From a virus: a stretch of 45,902 nucleotides of DNA. Position 1 is the first letter of the stretch, and every line of letters begins with the position of its first letter. The notes below the pieces were generated by a model. It searched no databases, was not told the DNA's origin, and worked only from the letters and a program-made list of their open reading frames with translations. Where the stretch lies: the IMG/VR virus record IMGVR_UViG_3300020152_000032, positions 1 through 45,902 of that record; one strand, written 5' to 3'. Positions 6,945 through 14,499 of this stretch are shown here, piece by piece. The position numbers and the translations under genes were made by a program.

Positions 6945-7484
6945 ATGTTGACGAAGGCGATCGGCGTGGTCCTGGGCGTGTTCGGCGCGCTCTTCGCGAC
7001 GATCTACATGCTCGCGCATCGCGAGGACGAGGCGCGCGCGGCATCGGCGAAGCGGGCCGACGCCGTCGCTCGCGCCGCGCTGGCGAAGGCCGAGGTCGTC
7101 CCGGCCGCGCAAGCCCGCCCGGCGCCGCCCGCCCGCGCGAAGGCCGCGCCTGCTGCGCCCGCGGCGGCCCCGATCGTGGTCTCGGCGCGCGCGCTCGAGC
7201 GCGCGTACAACGACAACGAGGTCGCCGCCGACGAGCTCTACAAGGGCAAGACTCTCCGCGTCGAGGGCACGATCGAGTCGATCAACAAGGACATCGCCGG
7301 CGGGGTCGTGATCATCTTCCGCTCGCCGAGCATCACAGGGGCGCACTGCCACCTCGGCGACAAGGCGCCGCCCGAGATCACGAAGCTGCGGCGGGGCAGG
7401 AAGGCGCGGGTAGTGGGCGTCGGCGCGGGCACCTTCATGGGCCCCCAGCTCAACGACTGCCGCCTCGAGGCCTACACCGAGTAG
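6945..7484 (+). CDS. Membrane-anchored OB-fold (tRNA_anti-like) protein
   Basis: This 179-residue protein has an N-terminal membrane segment (AIGVVLGVFGALFATIYML, about 5-23), an Ala/Pro/Lys-rich linker, and a C-terminal domain with RALERAYNDNEVAADELYKG, TLRVEGTIESINKDI and CHLGDK, the pattern of the tRNA_anti-like OB-fold family. It should sit in the inner membrane with the OB domain in the periplasm, or outside the membrane if the segment is a lipid-free signal anchor. Its function in phages is unknown; superinfection exclusion is one possibility. It follows the SWIM gene by 23 bp. Confidence 0.7.
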   Translation: MLTKAIGVVLGVFGALFATIYMLAHREDEARAASAKRADAVARAALAKAEVVPAAQARPAPPARAKAAPAAPAAAPIVVSARALERAYNDNEVAADELYKGKTLRVEGTIESINKDIAGGVVIIFRSPSITGAHCHLGDKAPPEITKLRRGRKARVVGVGAGTFMGPQLNDCRLEAYTE

Positions 7485-7511
7485 GGCTCCATCCCCCGAC
7501 AAGCGCACGCG

Positions 7512-7778
7512 CTACCCCGCCGCCGCCCTCCTCGGCGCCCGGCGGCACAACCCGATCACCGTCGTGTCGAGGGCGCGCGCGATGCGGTCGAGGATGTCGG
7601 TCGTGATGACCTGCTTGCCGTGCTCGATCCGAGCGAGGGTCGCGTCCGAGATGCCGACTTCGTCGGCGACCGACCGAAGAGTGCGCCCGCTCCGCTTCCG
7701 CGCGCGCCTGGCGTTCGATCCGATCTGCCTCCGGACCACGAGATCACGCGGGGATACGTCCCGGAGACGATCCGGCAT
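7512..7778 (-). CDS. XRE-family repressor (cI position)
   Basis: This 88-residue protein is an XRE/Cro-type helix-turn-helix domain: RRQIGSNARRARKRSGRTL, then SVADEVGISDATLARIEHG as the HTH, then TTDILDRIARALDT. It faces the gene at 7870 across a 91-bp operator region, as cI faces cro. There is no C-terminal S24 peptidase domain, so it cannot be a classical self-cleaving LexA/cI repressor, and induction must work another way. It is likely to bind the repeated sites at 7786-7855 and 8538-8593. Confidence 0.8.
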   Translation of the reverse strand: MPDRLRDVSPRDLVVRRQIGSNARRARKRSGRTLRSVADEVGISDATLARIEHGKQVITTDILDRIARALDTTVIGLCRRAPRRAAAG

Positions 7779-7785
7779 GGATCGC

Positions 7786-7855
7786 TTCTACATAGTGTGT
7801 AAGAATTCCGCAAGGTGCCGGACCCCATATTGCGCAGTGCGTAGCGTAACTGCGC
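7786..7855. promoter_or_regulatory. Operator region of the lysogeny switch
   Basis: Between the divergent repressor (7778) and the gene at 7870 lie two sites. Site A is CTACATAGTGTGTAA (7788-7802), near-palindromic with CTACA and TGTAA arms. Site B is GCGCAGTGCGTAGC (7832-7845), itself part of a 7-bp inverted repeat GCGCAGT (7832-7838) and ACTGCGC (7849-7855). Both sites recur, in opposite order, at 8538-8593. The A site covers the likely -10 of the repressor promoter (TATGTA on the minus strand), which would allow autoregulation. Confidence 0.6.
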
Positions 7856-7869
7856 GATATCTTGAGGTC

Positions 7870-8412
7870 GTGGCGGAACGCGACGACGACGACGGGCGAG
7901 GAAGCAAGATCATCCTCGACTCGAACTTCCTCGCGCACCTCGAGGAGCTCTGGCAGCAGGTCAAAGCCGGGACCTACCCGCGGACGTTCGGGACGAAGCA
8001 CAGCCTCAAGACCTTCGGGAAGCTGCTAGGGGAGGTCACCGGCCAGGCCTGGTCGGACGGCTCGCTCACCCGATTCTTCAAGGGCGAGCAGGTTACCGAC
8101 CACCTCACTGCCGCGCTGTGCGAGTTCTTTGGCCTCGACTACCCGGTCTACTCGGCGGCGGACCCGGACGAAGCTCGGTGGTTCTCGATTGGCAGGCGCC
8201 TCCGCGAGCTCGACCCGGACGTCTTCGCCGACGCCCTCGAGAAGCTCGGGCAGCACGTCGAGCAATCGGAGCAGCAGCGCGAAGCTCGGCAAAAGCTACG
8301 CTCTACACTACAGAATTTACAAACCGAGGGTGTGGTAGAAGGTAAGAGTGAACCGCGGTCGATACCCGGGGCCGCTGGTCGTCGATCTCGACGCGTGGAC
8401 CGAGATCGGTAG
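7870..8412 (+). CDS. Putative regulator in the Cro position
   Basis: This protein of about 180 residues starts at GTG after TTGAGGTC. It opens with an acidic stretch and then FLAHLEELWQQVKAG, SLKTFGKLLGEVTGQAW and SLTRFFKGEQVTDHL, helices that could form a DNA-binding domain related to XRE repressors. A second part, WFSIGRRLRELDPDVFADAL, recurs in the next gene (WTEIGRRLLDADPEAFAEVY), suggesting a duplicated module. The C-terminal 40 residues are basic and overlap the start of the next gene. It is divergent from the repressor, so an antagonist or regulator role is likely. Confidence 0.6.
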   Translation: MAERDDDDGRGSKIILDSNFLAHLEELWQQVKAGTYPRTFGTKHSLKTFGKLLGEVTGQAWSDGSLTRFFKGEQVTDHLTAALCEFFGLDYPVYSAADPDEARWFSIGRRLRELDPDVFADALEKLGQHVEQSEQQREARQKLRSTLQNLQTEGVVEGKSEPRSIPGAAGRRSRRVDRDR

Positions 8413-8533
8413 GCGACTTCTAGACGCCGACCCGGAGGCATTCGCCGAGGTCTACGAGCAGTTGGTTACGGTTGCCGACCTTCGGGAGCGGACCGCAGGC
8501 CCGATCGTGATCGAGCGGAAGCGCCTGGCCTAG
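8348..8533 (+). CDS. Small paralogue of the Cro-position protein's C-terminal module
   Basis: This 61-residue protein consists almost only of the helical module WTEIGRRLLDADPEAFAEVY, which aligns with residues of the preceding protein (WFSIGRRLRELDPDVFADAL). The GTG start has AAGGTAAGA before it and lies 65 bp inside the upstream gene in another frame. The two proteins might heterodimerise, the small one acting as a modulator; this is inference. Confidence 0.55.
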   Translation: MNRGRYPGPLVVDLDAWTEIGRRLLDADPEAFAEVYEQLVTVADLRERTAGPIVIERKRLA

Positions 8534-8537
8534 CACT

Positions 8538-8593
8538 TCGCAGTATGTAGCGTTCCGGGCTTGACCAGCCGCCGCGTCCTACATAGTGTGTAG
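8538..8593 (+). promoter_or_regulatory. Promoter overlapped by duplicated operators
   Basis: TTGACC (8561-8566) and TAGTGT (8584-8589) are separated by exactly 17 bp and form a plausible -35/-10 pair for the recombination operon. The -10 lies inside CTACATAGTGTGTAG (8579-8593), a perfect CTACA-N5-TGTAG inverted repeat nearly identical to site A at 7788. Upstream, TTCGCAGTATGTAGC (8537-8551) matches site B at 7832. A repressor bound here would block RNA polymerase, so one protein probably controls both the switch and the recombination genes. Confidence 0.6.
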
Positions 8594-8598
8594 CCGCG

Positions 8599-8724
8599 AT
8601 GGACGTCCTGCTCGGGGCAGTGATCGGCTGGCTTGGCCACGTCGCGTGGTCCTGGGCGCGCCGCTCGCGCGCTGGTGCCGCGCTCGAGCTGCCCCGCGGA
8701 CCCCGCACGAGGCTCCGGCCGTGA
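8599..8724 (+). CDS. 41-residue membrane peptide
   Basis: A short frame opens with ATG 6 bp after the operator. It encodes one hydrophobic segment, MDVLLGAVIGWLGHVAWSWA, followed by a basic tail (RRSRAGAALELPRGPRTRL). It is predicted to be a single-pass membrane peptide. Its TGA overlaps the GTG of the next gene (GTGA), which supports it as the first gene of this operon. There is no recognised family. Confidence 0.55.
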   Translation: MDVLLGAVIGWLGHVAWSWARRSRAGAALELPRGPRTRLRP

Positions 8725-8936
8725 AGCGCGTCGTCCTTCGCGGCCGCGTGGTCGAGCTCGGCGAGCTCGGCGACGACTACGGCCGGCACGGCGTGCGGGT
8801 CGAGACGAAGGCGGGCAAGGACGAGCGTCGCCAGGTCATCACGCTCTACATGCAGCCCGACCAGGTCAAGGAGGTCGCCTGCCGGTTCGGTCGCGACGTC
8901 GAGATCGTGATCGGCGCGCCCGAGGACCAGCCGTGA
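8721..8936 (+). CDS. Hypothetical 71-residue protein
   Basis: A GTG start overlapping the upstream stop gives VKRVVLRGRVVELGELGDDY, then HGVRVETKAGKDERRQVITLYM and VACRFGRDVEIVIG. The alternation of hydrophobic residues suggests a small beta-sheet or OB-like fold, which could bind nucleic acid given its place just before the annealing protein. I recognise no family. Confidence 0.55.
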   Translation: MKRVVLRGRVVELGELGDDYGRHGVRVETKAGKDERRQVITLYMQPDQVKEVACRFGRDVEIVIGAPEDQP

Positions 8937-8965
8937 CCGTAGCCCCGATGACCCAGGAGGATCGT

Positions 8966-9808
8966 GTGACGACCGAGATCATGAAGCAGCCGCCGGCCAC
9001 CGCCGCCTCTCCGCTGGTGCCGGCCGACTTCGAGCAGGCGAACGCCCTGGCCACGACGCTAGCGAAGAGCAGCCTGCTGCCCGAGCACTTCAAGGGCAAC
9101 GTCGCGAACGTCTTCTGGGCGATCGCGAAGGGGCTCGAGCTCGGCCTGCCGCCGATCGCCGCCCTGTCTGGTGTCTACGTCGTCCACGGCAAGCCCGCGC
9201 TCTACGCCAACACGATGGTCGCGGTCGTGCTCGCGTCGGGCAAGGCGCACTTCTTTACCCGCGTCTCGTCCAACGACACGGAGGCGACCTACGAGACCCA
9301 CCGCATCGGCGCCCCGGCGCCGGTCAGGCGGACGGTCACGCTCGAGTACGCCAAGCGCGCGGGCTGGACGAAGCAGAATCCCAAGTACGACCAGGAACCG
9401 CAGCGGATGCTCGAGCACCGCTGCAAGAGCTGGCTCGCGCAGGACATCTACCAGGACGTCCTGCACGGCATCTCCTCGGTCGAGGAGCTGCGCGACGAGG
9501 CGCACGCCGCCGGCGAGAGCTTCTCGGCAGCGAGCGGGTTCCGTGCGCCGGCGTCGCTGGAGCGCAGCGCGATCGACGTGTCTGCGGCGGAGGCGCCCAC
9601 GGCGCGGGCGGAGCCGCGCGCGCTCGAGACGGCCGACGAGGCGATCGCCGCGCTTAAGGGCGCAGGCGACCTCGCCGACCTGTCGGCGGCGGCCGAGCGG
9701 ATCAAGCTCGTCAACCCCGACGACCGCCAGGCGGTCGGCGCGATCTACAAGAGCAGGCTGGCCGAGCTGTCGGCGGCCGCCGGGCCGACGACGAGCGGGC
9801 CGGCGTGA
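8966..9808 (+). CDS. RecT-like single-strand annealing protein
   Basis: This 280-residue protein probably anneals single-stranded DNA for phage recombination. After an N-terminal arm it has ANALATTLAKSSLLPEHFKG, then VANVFWAIAKGLELGLPPIA and LSGVYVVHGKPALYANTMVA, the pattern I associate with RecT-family phage proteins that precede a RecB/Cas4-like nuclease. The C-terminal third is Ala/Glu-rich. GTG 8966 is chosen because AGGAGG lies 5 bp before it; ATG 8948 and GTG 8933 are in frame upstream. The nuclease two genes downstream fits as the exonuclease partner. Confidence 0.6.
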   Translation: MTTEIMKQPPATAASPLVPADFEQANALATTLAKSSLLPEHFKGNVANVFWAIAKGLELGLPPIAALSGVYVVHGKPALYANTMVAVVLASGKAHFFTRVSSNDTEATYETHRIGAPAPVRRTVTLEYAKRAGWTKQNPKYDQEPQRMLEHRCKSWLAQDIYQDVLHGISSVEELRDEAHAAGESFSAASGFRAPASLERSAIDVSAAEAPTARAEPRALETADEAIAALKGAGDLADLSAAAERIKLVNPDDRQAVGAIYKSRLAELSAAAGPTTSGPA

Positions 9809-10302
9809 CCGCCGAAGTGCCATGGGTGAACCGGGCGACCTGGCCGCCGGGGCCTTGGGACGCGGAGCCCGAGGATCGCGTCGAGTTCCGACACGCCGGG
9901 TTCCCGTGCCTGCTCGTGCGCGGGCCGGCTGGCGCGTGGTGCGGGTACGTCGGCCTGCCGCCGGGCCACCCGGCGCACGGCGCCGATTGGGACGAGCCCG
10001 CGACCGCGGACCTGTCCGTGCACGGTGGGATCACGTACGCCCGGCCGTGTCAGGAAGGTGGCCCGATCTGTCACGTCCCCGCGCCGGGCGAGCCCGACGA
10101 CTTGTGGTGGCTCGGGTTCGACTGCAACCACACCGGGGACGTTGCGCCGCGGCGCGAGGCCGACGACATCCGGCTGTTCGGCCGGTCGATGCTCGGCACC
10201 CCGACCGGATGGGGCACGCTGCACGAGTATCGGACGCGCGACTACGCGCGCCGTGAGACCGAGACCCTCGCCGAACAGCTCGCGGGCGGTGTGCCGCGAT
10301 GA
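9805..10302 (+). CDS. Conserved phage protein of unknown function
   Basis: This 165-residue protein is rich in Trp, Gly, Pro and His, with GAWCGYVGLPPGHPAHG, SVHGGITYA, ICHVPAPGEPDDLWWLGFD and CNHTGD. I recall homologues in many actinobacteria and phages but no assigned function. Conserved Cys and His residues could bind a metal. The GTG overlaps the annealing-protein stop by 4 bp and its stop overlaps the nuclease start, so it is inserted within the recombination pair. Confidence 0.65.
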   Translation: MTAEVPWVNRATWPPGPWDAEPEDRVEFRHAGFPCLLVRGPAGAWCGYVGLPPGHPAHGADWDEPATADLSVHGGITYARPCQEGGPICHVPAPGEPDDLWWLGFDCNHTGDVAPRREADDIRLFGRSMLGTPTGWGTLHEYRTRDYARRETETLAEQLAGGVPR

Positions 10303-11474
10303 TTACCGCCTCCCAGCGCGAGCGCGTCGCGGCCTGCCCGGCGAGCGAGGCCCTGCCGCACGTCCACGGCTCGTCGGAGCCTGCTGAGCGCGGTCAGGCA
10401 ATCCACGCGTTCCTCGCCACGGCGGGAAGCGATCGCGCGGCCGCGCTCGCGGCCTGTCCCGAGGACTGGCGCCCGATCTGCGAGGCCATCGACCTGTCGA
10501 AGCTGCCGACGCACCTCCTGACCGAGGCCGCCTTCGCTTACGACCCCATCGCCGGAACCGCCCGCTACCTTGGATCGAACCTCGAGCGCGACTACGCCGC
10601 CGCCGGCGTCCTCGAGCATGAGATGGCGGGCACCGCGGACGTCGTCGGCGTCGACCCCGTGGCCCACCGCGGCTACGTCGGTGACTACTTTACGGGGTTC
10701 TCCGAGATGCGCAAGGACGCGCAGCTCGAGTTCCTCGCGCTGTGCCTGTTCGTCGCCCAGGACCTCGACGAGGTCGTGACCGAGGCCATCCAGATCGGCC
10801 CGGATGGCAAGCCGTGGGTCGAACGCCGGGTCTACGACGTGCTCGAGCTGGCTCGCGTGGCGGCCGAGCTGCGGCGTCTTCCCGCCCTGGTCCAGCGCGC
10901 GCGCACCGAGCTCGCCGAGCGCGGGGTGGCCGACGTGCACGAGGGCGCGTGGTGCCGCTACTGCCCGGCCTTCGCGGCCTGCCCGGCCAAGGGGCGGCTG
11001 GCGGTCCAGCTCGCGCGGGGCCAGCTCGTCGAGCCAGGCCGAGACGCCGAGCGGTTCACGCCCGAGCTCGCAGGCATGGCCTGGGCCAGGCTCAAGGCCG
11101 CCAAGCAGGTCCTCGCCCAGGTCGAGAGGGGTGTCCGGGCCGCGCTGGACGAGCACGGTGAGCTCCCGCTTCCCGGCGGCCGCCGCCTGGTCAAGGTTGT
11201 CGCGTCGGGCAACGAGAGCCTCGACGGCGCGATCGCCTTCCAGGTCCTCGCCGAGCAGCACGGTCTCGACGTCGCCCGCAGCGCCGTCACGATGGAGGTC
11301 ACAAAGGCGGGGATCAGGAACGCGCTGCGCCCGGTCGCGCAGAAGCACGGCGAGCTCGGTCGAGCGAACGATGCCGCCCTGGAGGCGATCCGTGCGCGCG
11401 GTGGCGCGAGCCGCGGCACGAAGACGAGCCTAGAGGAGATCGCCGCGCCGGCCGGGGAAATCGCGGGCGACTGA
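10299..11474 (+). CDS. Cas4/RecB-like PD-(D/E)XK protein with an altered active site
   Basis: This 391-residue protein looks like the phage RecB/Cas4-type exonuclease family (DUF2800-like). Cysteines at about C13, C219, C222 and C228 (WCRYCPAFAAC) fit the Fe-S cluster of Cas4/AddB. The first acidic residue is in AGTADVVG (D114) and the second in VGDYFTG (D129), followed by QLEFLALCLF. In active enzymes the last motif is usually D-Y-K-T-G; here Lys is replaced by Phe131. Either a nearby Lys (K139) substitutes or the protein is catalytically weak. It pairs with the RecT-like protein. Confidence 0.7.
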   Translation: MITASQRERVAACPASEALPHVHGSSEPAERGQAIHAFLATAGSDRAAALAACPEDWRPICEAIDLSKLPTHLLTEAAFAYDPIAGTARYLGSNLERDYAAAGVLEHEMAGTADVVGVDPVAHRGYVGDYFTGFSEMRKDAQLEFLALCLFVAQDLDEVVTEAIQIGPDGKPWVERRVYDVLELARVAAELRRLPALVQRARTELAERGVADVHEGAWCRYCPAFAACPAKGRLAVQLARGQLVEPGRDAERFTPELAGMAWARLKAAKQVLAQVERGVRAALDEHGELPLPGGRRLVKVVASGNESLDGAIAFQVLAEQHGLDVARSAVTMEVTKAGIRNALRPVAQKHGELGRANDAALEAIRARGGASRGTKTSLEEIAAPAGEIAGD

Positions 11475-11884
11475 TGGCGCAGCTCGACCTCACCTTTTCC
11501 CCGGGCGGCGGCGCCTCGGCGTCGGGGGCTGGCCTGCCTGCCGGCCCCTCCTCGCCGTCCGCCGCCGCTCGGGGGTCTGCCGACGACGCGACGCTGCGCG
11601 CTCGCTTCGAGGCGTTCCACCGCGAGAACCCCTCGGTCTTCGAGAAGCTGCGCGAGCTCGCGCTCTACGCACGGCGCCGCGGCGCCCAGCGCCTTTCGAT
11701 CAACCTGTTGTTCGAGCGCCTCCGCTGGGAGATCCAGATCGAGACCCGCGGCGACGACTTCCGCCTCAACAACAACCACCGTCCCTACTACGCCCGGCTG
11801 CTGATGGCGAGCGAGCCCGAGCTCGCCGGCGCCTTCGAGACGCGCGCGGCGGGTGACGAGGAGGACGCATGCGGCGGAAGGTGA
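11474..11884 (+). CDS. Conserved phage protein (FEAFHRENP family)
   Basis: This 136-residue protein has a low-complexity Gly/Ser/Ala N-terminus, then FEAFHRENPSVFEKLRELAL, LSINLLFERLRWEIQIET and DDFRLNNNHRPYYARLLM. This block is familiar to me from many actinophage and proteobacterial phage early regions, always without an assigned function. It is helical and compact and may bind DNA, given the recombination neighbours. The ATG shares a base with the nuclease stop (TGATG). Confidence 0.65.
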   Translation: MAQLDLTFSPGGGASASGAGLPAGPSSPSAAARGSADDATLRARFEAFHRENPSVFEKLRELALYARRRGAQRLSINLLFERLRWEIQIETRGDDFRLNNNHRPYYARLLMASEPELAGAFETRAAGDEEDACGGR

Positions 11885-12153
11885 CGGCTGAGGTCGTCGT
11901 ATGCGACCGGATCGGCTGCGGGGCGACCTGGGTCGAGCACGGCAAGGCCTATGACCGGCGGACCGACGTCGACCGGATCCCGGTCCCGTGCGGGAAGCTC
12001 GGCGCCGACTTCTGCTCGCCGTCCTGCCACCGGGACGCGCACCGGGACGAGGCGCACGGCGAGCGGTGGCGGATCCGCCGCGCGCCGCCGCGCGCGATCA
12101 CCACGACCGGCCGGCCCCCGCGCCGGCGCCGAGGAGCGTACGCCCGCCCATGA
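11869..12153 (+). CDS. Small zinc-binding protein
   Basis: This 94-residue protein has VVCDRIGCGATWVEHG followed by FCSPSCHRDAHRDEAH. Four cysteines with flanking histidines suggest one treble-clef-like zinc site. The C-terminus is very basic (RAPPRAITTTGRPPRRRRG), typical of nucleic-acid contact. The start lies 16 bp inside the upstream gene in another frame, and the stop overlaps the MerR start by 4 bp. Confidence 0.6.
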   Translation: MRRKVTAEVVVCDRIGCGATWVEHGKAYDRRTDVDRIPVPCGKLGADFCSPSCHRDAHRDEAHGERWRIRRAPPRAITTTGRPPRRRRGAYARP

Positions 12154-12572
12154 AGGACCAGGCCCTCAAGATCGGCCAGCTCGCGGAGCGGGCCGGCGTC
12201 ACCGTGCCCACGCTGCGGTTCTACGAGCGCAAGGGCCTGGTCCCAGCGCCGCCGCGCGACGACGGCAACAACTACCGCACCTACACCGCCGAGGACCTCG
12301 AGGCCGTCGCTGCGGTGAAGCGGGCCCAGGCCCTCGGGTTCCGCCTGCGCGAGGTCCGCGAGCTCGTCGGGCTGCGGCTCCGCCGCGCCGGCGCCGCCCA
12401 CGCCCGGCTGCTCGAGCTGGCGACTGCCAAGCTGGCCGAGCTCGACGCCGAGGCCGAGCGGATCCAGCGCGCGCGCCGGGTCCTGCGCGGCCTGCTGCGG
12501 GCCTGCGACGGGCACGGCGACGTCGGCACCTGCGCGCTGCGCGAGCACCTGGTCGGGGGCGCTCGGCGGTGA
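12150..12572 (+). CDS. MerR-family transcriptional regulator
   Basis: This 140-residue protein begins with the MerR winged helix: LKIGQLAERAGVTVPTLRFY, ERKGLVPAPPR, then YRTYTAEDLEAVAAVKRAQA. A long helix follows (LATAKLAELDAEAERIQRAR), the usual dimerisation coil. The C-terminus has CDGHGDVGTCALREHL, in which two cysteines could serve as an effector or metal site. MerR regulators typically remodel promoters with 19-20 bp spacers. Here it is wedged between a zinc protein and the HerA-like ATPase with 4-bp overlaps at both ends, so it may regulate this arm or the host. Confidence 0.8.
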   Translation: MKDQALKIGQLAERAGVTVPTLRFYERKGLVPAPPRDDGNNYRTYTAEDLEAVAAVKRAQALGFRLREVRELVGLRLRRAGAAHARLLELATAKLAELDAEAERIQRARRVLRGLLRACDGHGDVGTCALREHLVGGARR

Positions 12573-14236
12573 AGCTGCACCTGGCCAAAGGGCTCGACCT
12601 GCCGGCGAGCGCGGTGACCCAGACCTTCGCCTTCATGGGCAAGCGCGGGGCCGGGAAGACGTACGCCGCGGGCAAGCTGGTCGAGGAGCTCGTCGGCGCC
12701 GGCGCCCAGGTCGTCGTGATCGACCCCGTGGGCAACTGGTACGGCCTCCGGATCTCGGCCAGCGGGAAGGGCCCGGGCCTCTCGATCCCGGTCCTCGGCG
12801 GCGACCACGGTGACCTGCCGCTGGTCCCGCAGGGAGGCGCGCTGGTCGCCGACCTGGCCGTTGAGACGAACGCCTCGCTTGTCCTCGACGTCTCACCCTT
12901 CTCGAAGGGCGAGCGGCAGCGGTTCGTGACCGCGTTCACCGAGCAGCTCTTCCGCCGCAAGAAGCAGGCGCGCACGCCGATCCACGTCGTCCTCGAGGAG
13001 GCCCGCCTGTTCGTGCCTCAGCGGGTCCGGCCCGGCGAGGAGCCGATGCTCGGCGCGATGGAGGACCTGATCCGCCTGGGCCGGAACTACGGGATCGGGG
13101 TGTCGCTGCTCGACCAGCGTCCGCAGAGCGTCAACAAGGAGGCGCTCAACCAGACCGAGTGCCTGCTGGCGTTCCAGCTGATCGGCAGCCAGGAGCGCAA
13201 GGCGATCGCCGAGTGGGCCGAGGACAAGGGCATCGGCAAGGAGGGCGTCAAGCGCCTGTCCGAGCTCGAGCGCGGCCAGGCGATCGTCTGGTCGCCGACC
13301 TGGCTCAAGGTGTTCGACGTCTACACGATCGCACGCAAGGCGACGTTCGACGCGAGCTCGACGCCCGAGGTCGGCGCGGCAGCGGCGCCGGCCAGGCCGC
13401 TCGCCAAGGTCGACCTCGAGCGCCTGCGCGGCGCGATGGAGGCCGTCGCGGTCCACGCCAAGGCCGACGACCCCAAGGCACTGCGGAAGCGGATCGCCGA
13501 GCTCGAGCGCCAGCTCGCAGCAGCCACGGCGGCGCCCCCGGCGGCGCCCCCGGTCGACCTCTCGCGGGTGGAGGCCGAGTTCCGGTCCGCGACCGCCGCA
13601 GCCGAGGACGCCGTCGCCGCTCTCACCGCTGCGGGGAAGGCCCTCGCGTGCGCGATGATCCCGCGCGGGCCGACGAACGGGTCCCACAAGGTGCCGATCC
13701 CGGTCGCGGCGCCGGTTCCACGCGTCGCCGCGCGCGCGCCCGCCGGCGCCGGCGGCGAGCGCCTCGGCAAGGGCCCCGCGACCTTCCTGCGCGCGCTGGC
13801 CAGCCTGCACCCGAAGCCGATGAGCACGGTCGAGGCATCCATCCTTGCCGGCTACAGCCCGCGCTCGAGCACGGTGCGCAACATCCTGTCGGCGCTGCGC
13901 ACGGTCGGCTACGTGGAGGGCGGCGGCGAGCGGATCGTGATCACCGACGCTGGCCGCGCGGCGGCTGGCCCGGTCGATCAGCCGCGGTCCACGGAGGACC
14001 TGCTCGCCCTGTGGACTCCGCAGCTCGGGAAGGGCCCGTCCGAGGTCCTCCGCCTCCTGGTCGAGGCGCACCCCAACGAGCTCTCGCGGATCGAGATCGA
14101 GGCCGCAACCGGCTACTCGGCGACGAGCTCGACCATGCGCAACATCCTCTCCAAGCTCCGCTCGACCGGCCTACTTGTCGGGCGCGGCGACGCCGTGCGC
14201 GCGAGCGACGCCCTCTTCCCCGGAGCGCGGCCGTGA
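12569..14236 (+). CDS. HerA/FtsK-like ATPase fused to tandem winged helices
   Basis: This 555-residue protein starts with a HerA/DUF87-type P-loop core: Walker A GKRGAGKT (24-31), Walker B HVVLEEA (139-145) and SLLDQRPQSV (179-188) as sensor. After about residue 260 come a coiled coil, a Pro/Ala linker and two related winged-helix repeats, STVRNILSALRTVGYVEGGG and SSTMRNILSKLRSTGLLVG. HerA-type proteins form hexameric DNA translocases and pair with nucleases such as NurA. No NurA is seen, but the Cas4-like protein lies two genes upstream. The role could be end processing, DNA transport or defence; this is unresolved. Confidence 0.8.
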   Translation: MKLHLAKGLDLPASAVTQTFAFMGKRGAGKTYAAGKLVEELVGAGAQVVVIDPVGNWYGLRISASGKGPGLSIPVLGGDHGDLPLVPQGGALVADLAVETNASLVLDVSPFSKGERQRFVTAFTEQLFRRKKQARTPIHVVLEEARLFVPQRVRPGEEPMLGAMEDLIRLGRNYGIGVSLLDQRPQSVNKEALNQTECLLAFQLIGSQERKAIAEWAEDKGIGKEGVKRLSELERGQAIVWSPTWLKVFDVYTIARKATFDASSTPEVGAAAAPARPLAKVDLERLRGAMEAVAVHAKADDPKALRKRIAELERQLAAATAAPPAAPPVDLSRVEAEFRSATAAAEDAVAALTAAGKALACAMIPRGPTNGSHKVPIPVAAPVPRVAARAPAGAGGERLGKGPATFLRALASLHPKPMSTVEASILAGYSPRSSTVRNILSALRTVGYVEGGGERIVITDAGRAAAGPVDQPRSTEDLLALWTPQLGKGPSEVLRLLVEAHPNELSRIEIEAATGYSATSSTMRNILSKLRSTGLLVGRGDAVRASDALFPGARP

Positions 14237-14499
14237 CCGGCGGTCCCGGCCCAGCGGCCCCGTCGCGCTGCCGCAGCTGCGGCGCCGCGATCCTCTGGCG
14301 CAAGACCGGCGCCGGCAGGCTGATGCCGGTCGACGCCGAGGCGACCGCCGGCGGCAACGTCCGCCTGATCGGCGAGTTCTTCGCCGAGGTCCTCGGGCCG
14401 CTCGACGCGGCGAACGCGCGGGCCGCCGGCGAGTCGCTCCACCGATCGCACTTCGCAACCTGCTCCGACGGCCCGAGCCACCGGAGGCCGCGCTCGTGA
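14233..14499 (+). CDS. Small zinc-ribbon protein
   Basis: This 88-residue protein has CRSCGAAILWRKTGAGRLMP near the N-terminus, then a Gly/Ala-rich middle and a SLHRSHFATC tail. C-x-x-C plus the late H and C could form a single zinc site, a pattern common in small phage proteins that read like trimmed zinc ribbons. The GTG overlaps the ATPase stop by 4 bp. Confidence 0.6.
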   Translation: MTGGPGPAAPSRCRSCGAAILWRKTGAGRLMPVDAEATAGGNVRLIGEFFAEVLGPLDAANARAAGESLHRSHFATCSDGPSHRRPRS

